This document shows positions 13,061 to 24,585 of a stretch of 64,000 bases of DNA, in pieces. The DNA is from Pyrenopolyporus hunteri (lineage: Eukaryota; Ascomycota; Sordariomycetes; Xylariales; Hypoxylaceae): assembly GCA_902806595.1 (NCBI GenBank), contig CADCXC010000005.1, positions 1,054,001 to 1,118,000 of the forward strand, in the 5' to 3' direction. The notes under the pieces are model-generated. The model made no database searches, was not told the DNA's origin, and worked only from the letters and a program-made list of their open reading frames with translations. The translations under genes and the position numbers were made by a program. How positions within the stretch are numbered: the stretch's first letter is position 1; each line of letters opens with the position of its first letter.

Positions 13061-15582
13061 TGTGATGGCCTATGATAGAGTGTATTCGAAGTCCGTAATG
13101 AGTTTGGTATTGAGTGTATATAGAAAGGCGGGCGATGTTAAGGTTGTGTGTTGATGGGTTGGTATTGGCAGATGCTAGAGGTTGTGCTGACTGAAGGACT
13201 GTGCGCAGACTGGAAGGTTGTGCATAAAGAAATTGCGAAGAAAAATTTGAAGAGCGTGGGGGGTGACCAGAACAGAAGAATCACCAGTGCTTAAATATGC
13301 TGTTGCTGTGTAGACCGTTGCTGATTCCTCATGGCAACCCGCGTAAAGTGACCGACTTATGGGGCTACTGGCTAGTAAGAGCATGATGTTTTCTACCTAT
13401 GTTCCTTCCCAGAGACTTAAATTCCACCTCTTAGGTGCCTTTGTACCGGAGTCATTGCCATGGCATAAGCAAACCTCGTTCTTGGTTGCTCAGTGATGAC
13501 TACAAGGCGATAGCTATTTCTTAAGAAAGCAGCCGCGACCTGGGTTTAAGGTCCGTATTTCTCGCTATTTGACTCATACACAAAAGTAGTAGGTAATCCT
13601 TATCAACCATAGTCTTATCATTTACAATATGCATTCTGGTTTGTATATAATCGAATAGGGATTTCCCCCTTTTCCTGGTAATCACAATATTAACAGTACA
13701 ACGGGCATTCATGCATAGATATCTTAGACACAATAACTCACCTGTGAATTCTGTTGTTGATATACACTCCCAAAGGTAAAATAGGTAAGTTAGTGTCTAG
13801 GGGCCTATAAAGGGTGTTAGCCATTTGTTAAATTGTACACTTTATATAGGTCTGCGGGTAAGTTAGGGAAAGGGTTACGCTCAATACTGGTGTACTTTTC
13901 TACGATGGGAAAGATCAAGGACCGACCAATCTAATTAATATTCGTGAGCGACTAGGCACATGCACAGATCTATCTATAGAAGTATGGATACCGTGGACTA
14001 TGGGTTTACCTCCTATGATGCTATGGCTTTTCTGGTACCCGTAGAGAGACGGAAATTGTCCTCCTAGACGCGATTATACCATAATATCACGCTCACCCTA
14101 TCAGAATATTGTCCATGTGATGTAAAGACGGGCTGATTCATTTTAGTTAGATACTTAAATAAAGCCAGTGACTTCTAGGGCCCCTAAAGAAAGAGAGGGG
14201 GGGGGTATCCTCATAGTACAGACTCTGATAAAGAGGAAATAGGTGTAGGTGTTACGACTGGAATTGAGAGATATGTAAGCTCCTGATAGAGTGACGTTAA
14301 CAGCTGAGCAATACACCAGTTATGAAGCTACTCCTTAGAAATTATATATAACTGTAGCAAATTTTGGCCGTGTGGTTGATTTGAGATCCAAATCGCAGTT
14401 TAGGTTTATATGACCGACATGATAGCGTATTACGGATACTAGGTAAATGCCCTATCCAACACCCTTTTAAGCCTATGAATACGTCGCTGATTCTACCCCA
14501 TTGCTATTACTGTAGGCGAGTAGAAGCTTGCCGTCCTTGTATATGCCCTGTTATGAGGAATGAAGACGGGTACAACTACCCAGATATTATATTTGCGGGG
14601 CAGGTTCCTCTTAGTTGGCATGGAGGAGTAGAAGCGTCAAAGGGGTTAAGCTACCATATGCTTCTTCACGTACACAGAGTATGGACGGATAGTGATCTTA
14701 ATAGTAAGAGGGTATACTAAACCCCTCGAATGACGACGAGGACCTGTATCACTAAGATAACTCTACAATGGGATGAACACTTTGCTCTATAGGCTGAAAC
14801 TCATAGAGTCTTATAGATAATCTCTAGAAAGCCAAGCTGCTATAAGACCGCTTGGAGGATACGGGCTAGCACCACACATATATAGGTAACTAGTGCTAGC
14901 TTGGATATCCCCAAACTATGCCCCTGGACAACATATACCTCTTCCTTTGTTGCTGCAAACGGTAGGAATTGCGCGCTGGCGAAACCTGAGACTTCCCATC
15001 CGGTTCCGGGTAATCACGTGGATGGATGCGGCGCCGAAAATAGTATCCGTCTAGTCGGTACTACCACCGGGCTTCGTCAACGGGTCTGCGGGAAACCAGC
15101 CAACATACGGGTTAAGCTAGCCTGAGGTAGCCAGTACTACAATGGGGGGGTTCGCAGGTGCCCAGGTAGGTAGGGACCTAGGTGGTGGATACGTAGATAC
15201 TTATTATCTCATACATTGGTCTTGCCTACTAATCACCACGAACCTACATAAGTTCTTCTGCGTTCTTCTCGCACCAACAACCGAGGATCAATCTAGTTGA
15301 GAGAGAGGGATTGTTTTGTTTAGGGTTTTGGGGGTGGGGGAGGGAAATGCAAGTCACAGAAAAAGGGAAGCTAGGCACTTTGCGGCTACTGCCGGATCCG
15401 CCAACCTGGTTGGCGCTTCCCGCTATTGCTGGGTTTGGGGTGGCAGAAAGGGAGGGGCTAGTGTCGGGTCGGGCTTGCCGCTTTGGCGCAGAATGCCCAG
15501 ACCGTTGGATGGATTTGTGCATAGGTACATTACCCTTTAGGAATGTACGAGGTTTATGTGTGTAAGTGCCTTAGGAAGGTAG

Positions 15583-15631
15583 ACAGGTAGGTACCTACCT
15601 AGGTAGGTAATGCAGGTAGGTACATAGGTAG
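15583..15631. repeat. TAGG/CCTA palindromic tetranucleotide repeat
   Basis: Runs of GGTAGGTA and CCTACCTA meet at a TACC/GGTA centre, so the stretch can fold back on itself. Further copies of the same units follow at 15869-15937 mixed with GTAT. Confidence 0.8.
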
Positions 15632-16401
15632 CGGGTCTTACGAGAACCTGGCACATGCCGTTACGTACTACGCCCGGCAAGCCTAGGAAGGCATGCCGCT
15701 AATTAGGTGGGCACTTAACCCAAGACCTGGCTAACTTGGCGGCAGGAAGGAGCGAATCGAAGCCCCGAGATTGGTTGCGACTGCCCGCCGGAGGAAGTCG
15801 GTTAAACCAAGGGGGAAAATAGTGCAGCCATCGATCTTTATCAGAAATGACGAGGCTTGCGGTTCTACATGTATGTAGGTATGTAGCCCTGTAGGTTACC
15901 AGGTAGGTAGGTATGTTGCGGTATGTAGGTATGTAAATGCTTGCAGGATTAAAACAGGTAAATCGTGATCGAAAGCTAGCTAAACTCCGATTAATCAATC
16001 TACTCGGCCAGAATCCTCCGCATCGTGAGCGGCATACAGCCGTGCAGGTTTGCAGGTGTGCAGGTGTGCAGCTTACGCCGCCCGAGGATCGGCCACCCAT
16101 TCAATGCCCATCGATATCGATATTCGAAACTCCTAAAGAACGCCCAGGGCTAAACATGATCCCTTTCTAATGCCCGTATGCACCCTTCCCCGGCCCATCC
16201 GTTTATGATCAGAACGCCCGTGATCGCCTTACCACAGCGATGCCTTCCGCCAATGGCATACCTCCCCCCCCTGTGGTTGCCACATCCTCGCCCCCCCATC
16301 TCCTCCATGGAATTGGAAATCGGAATTAATACGTTAGAATTGGGTATCGTAGGTCGAAGAAGAAATCCAACAATGATACCACCATGCTATGCACGAGATT
16401 C

Positions 16402-16440
16402 GTATGTATGTATGTATGTATGTTGTGTATGTACGTATGG
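16402..16440. repeat. (ATGT)n microsatellite
   Basis: About five perfect GTAT units followed by imperfect GTGTATGTACGTATGG. It lies just downstream of the FYVE gene's 3' end on its transcribed strand. Confidence 0.85.
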
Positions 16441-16689
16441 ATCTGGCCATAGCCCCAGTCTATCCTGGTAGCTTCTAGTCTATTGTGAATATGTATGTCC
16501 CATCTTCGTGGGAGAAGTCGCCATCGTGATTAGATCCGTTGTGTCGTATCATCATTAATTAGGTCGCCAGAATATCTAATATCTGGGGGATCGGCTCAAG
16601 TTTGGTCCGTGTTATTGGACAGCTGGTGTCGATTAGGGAGAAAGTATGCCCGATTAATCTTGGTGAGAAATGCATCCGGTTTCGGGGGT

Positions 16690-17662
16690 TCAAAACGTGC
16701 TCCAGTTCCAGTCTCGGGGAACACTCATGGCCATGTCGGCGTGTTGGCCATTCTGACCTTGAATCGGGCACGGTGTCGAAGCGGCTGGGCTGGCTGGAGC
16801 CGTCTGTGAATCTCCGCCGGCGGTGGAGGATGCTTCGCTAGAAGCCTGGCTATTTGTCCGGCTTCGCCATGCTTTAAACTCTGAAAAACAGTGCGAGCAC
16901 GCCCTGCTAGGAGTTCCCCTCGGATTATAATTCGCATCCTGGTCGAGAGGGACGTCAAAGGCAGAGTGCGAGTCGCAGAAGATGTTGCCGCATTTCCGGC
17001 AGTGGTGTCGGCGCGTCCAGTAATTGAAGTGGCGCATACACGACGGTTCGTCGCAGATGGTAGATTCAGGGTCGGGCTAAGTGAGTTTAAGTCAGCTGCG
17101 AGTCCTTGTAATACCTAGCAGACGAGAATGAAGTCATATGTTTGACGTGTCGCAATCTATAGGGCTGCATATCTGAGACAAGGGTCCGCATATCAATATG
17201 AGAACTCACCTTCCAGTGCTCTCGCGTGGGTTGCGCCGTGGGCTTAGGAAACATATCTAAGTTCCATTCCCCTTCCACCCAGCTTCCGCTATCGTTCGTA
17301 CTGCGACGGCTCAGACGGCCGAGCGCGCCGAGCCCACTCAAGCTGATGAAGCTGTTGTTCGATGATAGCGTGTTATCATCTTCTTGCGATTCCACCTTCC
17401 TCCCCATCATTCCCTTGGACGGATGCTCGTTCGGCCTTAAAACTGCGGGCATGTAAAGCGGTCGTAAGCGCTGACGGTGGTATGGCTTAGTCGATGTGGG
17501 CGACGCGCTGTTGGAAGTGCTCAGGGGCGAGATCTGCTGAGACTGGTAACCTTGCGACGGGTAGGTCGGGGATTGCGACGGCGCAGTAGGTGGTTGGCGA
17601 TAAGGATAGAAATGCGGCTGTGGCTGCTCGGACAATCTGGGCATTATAAAGTCGGTAGCCAT
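16690..17662 (-). CDS. Small FYVE zinc-finger protein (predicted PtdIns3P binding)
   Basis: FYVE domains bind phosphatidylinositol 3-phosphate on endosome and vacuole membranes. Two exons, 17662-17210 and 17076-16690, join in phase 0 across a 133 bp intron (GTGAGT..CTTAG) to give 279 residues. The join rebuilds the N-terminal WxxD-like start of the domain (EHWKPDPESTICDEPSC). It is followed by the basic lipid-binding motif RRHHCRKCG, then IFCDSHS, the conserved VPLD turn and the last CSHC pair. The first cysteine pair is spaced by four residues (CDEPSC). About 150 Ser/Pro/Gln-rich, probably disordered residues precede the domain, and about 60 follow it. No second domain is seen, so it is likely an adaptor rather than an enzyme. 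The ATG at 17662 is used. The frame stays open upstream to 17731 without another ATG. Confidence 0.85.
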
Positions 17663-20600
17663 CCTCCTATTTCGCAGCCGCGCAGAGAATCCGGAGTTGA
17701 GACGGTGGGAGAAAGGTAGGTCCTTTTCCAAGGATCCGGGCGGGTAAGTATAGGTGAGTGGTAGGATAGCGGAGAGGAAACGAGACTGGCGAATGTTGGG
17801 GCAGCGATAAGCGGTGTCAGCCGTCGCGCGACCGAACGATTGTGTAATAAATATTGCTCAACCAAACACGGCGAATTTAGGAGGAAGGTTGTCGAAGCAA
17901 CTCGATGTAATAAATAATTGCTTGTGATCTCCGGAACGCCCTCTCCTCGCCTGGTGAAGATAGGTTATGAATCGTTTAAAGTTAAATTTAGTCAGCGGTC
18001 GAAGGTATTGTCGGAAAGCTACTGGACAAATGACTAGGGAGAACTAATGATCTGGATGGGAGGCGAGTTAAAGAGGCTTCGATCTCAACTCTAAAGAGCC
18101 CAGGTCGCTGCAGATAGCGAGTGCCCCGGGGCTTGGGATTGGTTGCCGGCGCTGAGATAAGGGATTTAAAGGTATGATGTTATGATGGAATCAGCGATAA
18201 CTGATAGAACCGGATATAACTGATAAGATGAGGGAACGATATCAAAGCTTAGCACATATGTCAACTAGATTTCACTGCCCAAGCCATCTGAGGGGTTGGA
18301 GAGGATTGCTCTGTTGCACAAGATGGAAGAGGATCAAGGGTAGGAAGTATAATAGGATAGGTTAGGTGGTGGTATGTAAGGGAGGATATGTATAGAAGGA
18401 ATCGATACGATAATATGTAAGAGTAAGAGGGAAGAAGAGACCCTCTCAGCCCGTGTACGTACCTCGTTTTATTTTTTTCCCTTGACCCAAGAAAACCGCA
18501 CTAGAAAGAATGTTCCCCGTCGCAAATAAGTCGACCGGCCGTGGTGGCACCGGTGGCACTTGGTGGGCCGGGAACCCCTCGACGCATCGAGCGGCGTCCA
18601 CTTACGTTGTATTCGAGTCTCTCCTGATTCGTTCGAGTTCAATCAGCTAAGTCTACGGTGCCCAATTCGTACTGTGCTAAACTGCCCAGGTATACTACCT
18701 ACGGGTATACTATGCTATACTCGAAAGACAACTTGACATTATTAGTTCTTATCCACCACCTTCTTTTTCTTTTTCTCAGAGCCTATCTTCCGTTACTTCA
18801 TCTAGGTACATGGTATAATCACTATACTCCTTCTAGTAACATACGTAGCAGATCCTTTTCTCTTTTTCTTCTTGATTTGTACCTACTTAACCAGGCCGAC
18901 GGAGTCGATGCCAAAGAGAGAAGAAAATTCGGATATAATTAAATTCCTCAATACCCACCTAACATGCCTATGGAAATCGATTTATTATAGATTCTCGTAA
19001 CTATAAAACACAATACCCTGAACGGAGTTGCGCCGCATGGAGCTCGTCCTCCCTCCCGGCCCATGGTCCAGCACAGTATTGGTTCCCGCTTGCTCGTCTG
19101 TCCTCTTGCCCAATCTGTCTAAGGTCGATGGATACCGATCTTCGGCGCTTCAGAATCCGTCGACTTACGTCAAGCTTTCCCTGGACCCTTCCAGCCCTTC
19201 TAATATTTCGTCGCGGTCCGTCTCGTCAGGTATGGTATGTATCCTGGGTCGTCCCTCCGCAAATCTAATCACGATGGACCACTGTAGTATTCCAAGCTTG
19301 CCAAGATGAGCGACCGGACGGACGATGACCTGAGCCATCATATTTCATGATTCTCCCTATTTCTTTCTATCCCGAGATTGAAGAGCCTTGGGCCCGATTC
19401 CCGGGGAGGAGGAGCAAGAAACTGCTGGTTGCAGTTGACGTGCAGAATGAAAAAGTTCATGATGCGATGGTTTACTTGTGGCACATCGGCGCGTCAGCGA
19501 GCCTTCATAGCATTCGACCGCTACCACCAGCTAAGCATAGAGCAATATATCGCGATGTAACGGGCCATAGCCCACAGTGGATGGGTTGTTCCCCGCACCG
19601 TCGTGAGCGTCTAATGTGTGTCGGGTCGTTGTGTATGTCGAGTGAAGAAGAGTTGGGGGGGTGCGTGCTGCGATGACTTCACGATGTGAAATTGGCATTT
19701 GTCAAGACCCAACCCTGCGTTGTTTACTGCGTGCTCGAGATCCGGTCGGACGACGATGATGCAGATCTACGCATGGTATGTATGTAGGTATTAGACCCTT
19801 GGGCAACCCCACCACGATCCGGCCTGTTGCAGTCAGTGCTGCTTCTTCTCCCAGCAAGGCCGGTCTCGTGCAGCAGTTAGATTGAAACCTATTCGCAAAA
19901 TTAGTGCCAGCAGATAAATTAGGATGTGTCACGGCGAAATGGCCGTCTTTACGAATTACGACCTCACGGCGTAGCGCGTCGAAGTCTCACGATCTTTTAT
20001 TAAACCGACTAGAAGTCGTCATCCGATGACATTCTGGATAGAACAGATCACTCTTTAGATCAACTCTTTAGCGCGGCGATGGGGAAGCGGTACAGTCTGG
20101 CACAGTGTTTGCGATGCTGCAGGTTTATCTTTGACCCGTCGCTGATTGGAGGCTGCAACATCACTAATGCGAGTGAGTGAGGACGCTCGGCCTGGAGGTC
20201 GAGGCTCCAGCTCTTGCGCGACAGCTCCGGGTTGTCAAGCCAAAAAGATGCTAGGATCCGCTTGACCGCCAAATTAATTAATGTATCCTACTAAGTTAGG
20301 TATGCACTTCAGCGGCTGATGCCCAATAGTAACGGCTCCGCGCGTCGATTCGCTCGCCACAGTGTTCACCTTCACGTGCCTATCCCCATCCACTTGTACG
20401 TATGTACGAGTATATACAATACATTGCGCTCAACGTTATCTACAAGCAGGGCGCAGACTGTACAGCGTCGATAAGGCAAATCTTGAGGTTGGACACCATA
20501 CACATTGAACGGGCGTGCCGTGACGTTAAGTTTGCGTGGACAGAGAGATAGCCAGCGGTACCCAAATGAGGACTATTACGTTAAAAATCCCGCCGGCTAG

Positions 20601-21244
20601 GCGAGATGCAAGATCTGGAAGATCAACGCCTCTTCGATCCTCGACTTATGCGTCTTTTCTTACTTATGTACGTACATTGCATACATCCAATACGAGCCAA
20701 CTACATACCTACCTACCTACCTATGTATGCATCTACACTAGTACGTACAGTCAATTCTTGCGACTAAAGCCCATAGAGTCCTAGGTTCCACACAGTAAGA
20801 CTCTATAACACGTCTAAACCACGCAGCGGAGACTGGGAAAGGGGTCTTCGAAGTGGATCATGACTCCGTTTTGTTATCACCGGGGTTTGATTGGCTCTTC
20901 TCATTACAGGTTAGCCAGCTGGGCAAAATGTTCCAACTCAGTGACCGGCAGCATGGCGGGGTTAATGCTGCTGTCTCGAATCAACTTCTGTAACCCGATC
21001 GAAGGTGGCCTTACTCATGAACTCTCTCCTACTCGCGGTAGTTCCGCCGGCGGCGGTCAGGCCTATGTGGTACGTGTGGAAAATCTTCATAAAGAGCATT
21101 CCAAAGCTCCTCGATTTCCGTAGAGGGGGGGTGAGGTCAAAACTACCAGATAGTTGGCAGCATAGCGCGAGTCATTACTTGCGTTACGTACAAGTGCAAT
21201 TTACGTCCGCCATGTAAACGACTATGAGCACCTCTATATAGGTC
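17663..21244. other. Gene-poor region between FYVE and cnxABC genes
   Basis: 3.6 kb with only short overlapping frames (under 110 codons) on both strands and no recognisable product. A CTAC repeat lies at 20704-20730. I see no RNA gene or transposon remnant. Small unrecognised fungal genes cannot be excluded. Confidence 0.5.
20704..20730. repeat. CTAC tetranucleotide repeat
   Basis: Four to five tandem CTAC units followed by TATGTATG. It belongs to the same simple-repeat class that recurs across the intergenic DNA of this window. Confidence 0.8.
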
Positions 21245-23400
21245 TTACATATTTGACTCTTCCGAGTTATCCTGAACGCCGCCTACCCACCGGCCACTCT
21301 TACCCCCCTCCTTTAGAATCACCCTCAAATCCTGAATGCTCATTCCCTTATCCACCGCTTTACACATGTCATATACGGTCAGAGCTGCCGTAGAGGCTGC
21401 CGTCAGAGCTTCCATCTCTACTCCCGTCTTGCCCTCACAGGCTACGGTAGCCTCAATCTCAACTCGACCGACTTTATTGTCCTCATCTTCATGCACGGCT
21501 AAGTCTACGGAGACCTTGGAGATGGCAATCGGATGGCATAACGGGATGAGATCCGATGTTCTCTTGGCGGCCATGATACCAGCAATGCGGGCAACACCGA
21601 GAACATCGCCCTTCTTCATCTGATTCTCTTTTATAAGCCTGCACGCCACTCCGTTGGTAAAATGAATGCTACAAGTCGCCTTGGCGACTCGCTTGCTGGG
21701 CGTCTTATCTGAGATAGAGACCATGTGGGCGGAGCCAGCCTCGGATACATGCGTCAATCTGGCACCGTCATTTTGTATGCCAGGTTGCGGGCTATCCCTA
21801 GACGAGAAGTACCGCAGCCGTTGCCCAGACGTGATGCCGCTTGGTATAGCATGTAGCCAAGGAAGAGGCTGCTTAGAAGCCGGAGACGTGGTTGGAGAAA
21901 CCCTGACGATATCCCAAGGTGAGACTTGGGAGCGGCCAGTCTGTATCAATCGCCGCGAATCTGCCAGATACCCATTCAGTTCGAGTTTCGAGTCCCCTTA
22001 GACGCCCTCGGGTCGAGACAACATTGCATGCGTTTATATAGTCTTGTGTAGGTTTATTCCCTCTATGGGGGTAGGAGTAGTGGTTACCCACCTATAAGTA
22101 TCATGGGCCGGTTTTTCATGTGCTCCAATTCACCGATGCCCGCGTGCTTGGCCTTTTTCCTCTTTACAGCCATACCGATGACCTCTAGAAGTTTCTGTTC
22201 GTTCGGCGCTTGGCCAAGTGGGGGCGAATATAATGGTTGTTCTTGTCTGCTCGCCTCTGCCCTTCTCATCGCGGCGTACGCTTCCTCATCAATAGGATCT
22301 CCGCCATTAGACTCTCTCAGGATATCCCTCAACGAGACTTCCGCATTTCCAAAGAGACAAACCTTAAGATTTCCGTCGCTTGTGATGCGAAGACGGTTGC
22401 AAGTCCCGCAGAAGTTGTGTGTCATACTGGTGATGAAGCCAATTTTGCCAACGAATCCGGGGATCCTGTAGGTCTTGCTTGTGTCGTTCTTGTGATCTTG
22501 GACTTTCTCGAGGCCCGGGAAGCTCTCGCGAATGCGATCCAGCATCTCGGTATAACTGAACATCTTGCCTTCGTTCCATTTGTTGCCGTCGAACGGCATA
22601 TATTCTATGAATCTCACTTCAATGTTCTTCTCACGAGTCATCTCAACGAAGGGAATCAGCTCCCGGTCGTTGATTCCTCGCATGATGACCGCGTTGATCT
22701 TGAGCTTGATACCAGCCCCATGCTTGTTAAGCTCTAGGACTCTCTCAATGCTCTTCATCACGGCGTCGAATCCTTTCCGTCTGGTCATGATCTGGAATTG
22801 CCAGGGGTCTAATGTGTCCAGGCTCAAGTTGACGCCGGTCAAACCAGCCTCGACCATTCCCTCCAGCTTCCGGTGAAGGGTTATACCATTGGTCGTAAGA
22901 CAGAGCTCTCGAAGGCCATGTGACCGAAGGGCGCCAATCTGCTGCATCAAGGGTATGATATCTCTCCTGACAGTGGGTTCGCCACCTGTGAGACGAATCT
23001 TGTTGACCCCTTGGGAAACAAATAGAGATGACAGCATTATAATCTCCGGGGTTGTCAGCAGTTCCCGTGGAGGAGAGAGAGGGACCCCCTCCTCCGGCAT
23101 GCAGTAGACACATCGAAGATTGCACCTCTCCGTAAGCGAAATGCGGAGGTAGTCATGCTGGCGATGGAAAGTATCCGTGAGGAAATCAGAGAAGGGTCTC
23201 GCATGTTTCAATAGGTCTCGGCGGGAAAGCCGAATAGGTTGCGGCTGAACTGGGCCAGGTTCTTCCGGTATGTTTTGATTCGCCGGGGCAGCAGCCGTAG
23301 CGACTTGTCTCAGGGGCTCAATACGATGGTTTCCGATCCGGGCCCGCAGAACCCCTGGTGCGGTCCGCGCCCGGCGAGCTGCGAATGCTGAGTACGTCAT
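21245..23400 (-). CDS. cnxABC: Molybdenum cofactor protein CnxABC, MoaA-MoaC fusion (MOCS1 type)
   Basis: Catalyses the first step of molybdenum cofactor synthesis, GTP to cyclic pyranopterin monophosphate. The MoaA half is a radical-SAM 3',8-cyclase and the MoaC half finishes the pterin. Two exons, 23400-22092 and 21996-21245, join in phase across a 95 bp intron, giving 686 residues. MoaA carries the radical-SAM cluster CNLRCVYC (C93, C97, C100) and the C-terminal Fe-S cysteines around FCGTCNRLRITSDGNLKVC. MoaC carries KGDVLGVARIAGIMAAKR, LCHPI and TGVEMEALTA. The N-terminus is rich in Arg and Ala with few acids, which suits mitochondrial import, as in other eukaryotes. The intron falls exactly between the halves, at codons for Ile-Gly. 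If it is not removed, translation ends Gly-Gly-stop (see findings). Aspergillus cnxABC is a known precedent for the fusion. The gene is head to head with WRAP73. Confidence 0.95.
21997..22091 (-). other. cnxABC intron carrying an in-frame Gly-stop for the MoaA half
   Basis: The donor GTGGGT begins inside a glycine codon. Read through, the frame is CTT ATA GGT GGG TAA, so the unspliced product ends ILIGG. The spliced product continues ILIGD into MoaC. The acceptor is GTCTAAG. The joined frame was checked for phase (1309 + 752 nt = 687 codons). Confidence 0.75.
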
Positions 23401-24585
23401 TTCGATGAGATGCTTCCCCGAACTCGCTCTTCACGAAACTCCAGGCATGGTCGTCAAGCCGGTCTTCTCCTCCTTTTATATGTAGGTACGTTATATGCAG
23501 GAGAGTCCTCCTGAATAAGGTGTTGAACAACGCCTTTTTGACTGGCTTCGACGAGCGAGCGGGGTTTCTCTGTAAGAATGGGGATAGAAAAGAAAGCCGG
23601 AACTATTGCCACAGATGCGCGGAGATGTTGAATACGTAGTATAAGTTTCATAAGCTAAATGTGAGTAAGCGGCGGCTGGCATCGCAAAAGGGCGAAGAGC
23701 TACTAACGGGTTACAAGCTTTAAAAGCCGAGCAAAGCGCAGAGCGTCGCATGTAGAGCGTTAGGGCGCGGAGCGTAGGCGTAGAACGTAGAGCGTAGAGC
23801 GCAAAACGTTAAAAGATAAGGTGGGTCGGCGCGGGGGATGGGACCTAATAGGTACCTACCCATGTACCTCTACCTAGGTGGTAGGTAGGTACCTAACCTA
23901 CGCCGAGGTCGCGGTCGAATAACGGAAATTAACTGTACCTAGGCTACCTAACTGGGTGGATACCTAGATACCTAGATACCTAGGTACCTACCTAAATTGT
24001 TGAAGAAAGGGGAAAAAGAAAACTACCTAGGTAGGTACCTACCAATGAAATGGAAGGGAAAAAACAAACACCAACATTGGCCATTAAACTTCGTCCAAAG
24101 TCAACAACGAAAAAAATAAACAAAAATAAAAATAAAAACAATTACATAACACATACGCCCAATCCAAATTCTCGTAGCCTCGCCCTTAACCCTTACTCGA
24201 TTACATACATCTGCTTGTCTACCTTTGACCTCCTTTTCTCTATGCATAGGTGGGTACCGAAACCTCACAGTATGTACGAGGTTATGAGGCTTTTCCTCCC
24301 TGAACTGGCTCGGCTTAATGAGCTGAACGCCCCAAACAGCAGGCTAACCAATCACCGAACCTCCTCAGATCCCACCCCGGCACCCTCGACCTTGATAATC
24401 CCAGTGTGAGTTGGTGCAGTGGCCCATCATAGGCTGTGGCAGCCGTGTTGACGTGGGGTTATGACTGAACTCTCACGAAAGCAACTTCACCGGTCTCACT
24501 GTCGAAACTGCATTGGCCCTTGGCTTTATAATAATCAGTCTCAATCCCAATTGCTGATCCAACCTCGAGAGACCATCATTGTATC
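23401..24585. promoter_or_regulatory. Shared divergent promoter of cnxABC and WRAP73
   Basis: 1.19 kb between two divergent start codons. It holds a degenerate GTAGAGC/GCGTAG repeat at 23733-23808 and a dense array of TAGGTACCTA-type palindromes at 23847-24042. An A-rich tract lies at 24057-24140. No coding frame is credible. The frames of 60-120 codons here (for example 24050-24409) lack support. Confidence 0.6.
23847..24042. repeat. Dense TAGGTACCTA palindrome array
   Basis: At least eight close copies of GGTACCTACC, CCTAGGTAGG and TACCTAGATACC-like units within 200 bp. They form overlapping short inverted repeats. Similar shorter arrays occur at about 5700, 15583, 32890, 41107 and 45780. 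Confidence 0.8.

Larger units (their letters stand above)
13061..16689. other. Gene-poor region with TAGG/ATGT simple repeats
   Basis: No coding frame longer than about 130 codons and none with family features. Simple repeats are concentrated at 15583-15631 and 15869-15937 (GGTA/GTATG units) and 16402-16440 (ATGT)n. A short GCAGGTGT repeat is at about 16043-16070. The 13.1-15.1 kb part looks like unique sequence without visible function. Confidence 0.5.

Noticed and set aside
15740..15790. Possible tRNA B-box-like sequence on the minus strand (GCTTCGATTC)
   Set aside because: No matching A box or cloverleaf arms could be drawn around it. No tRNA was supported anywhere in the window.
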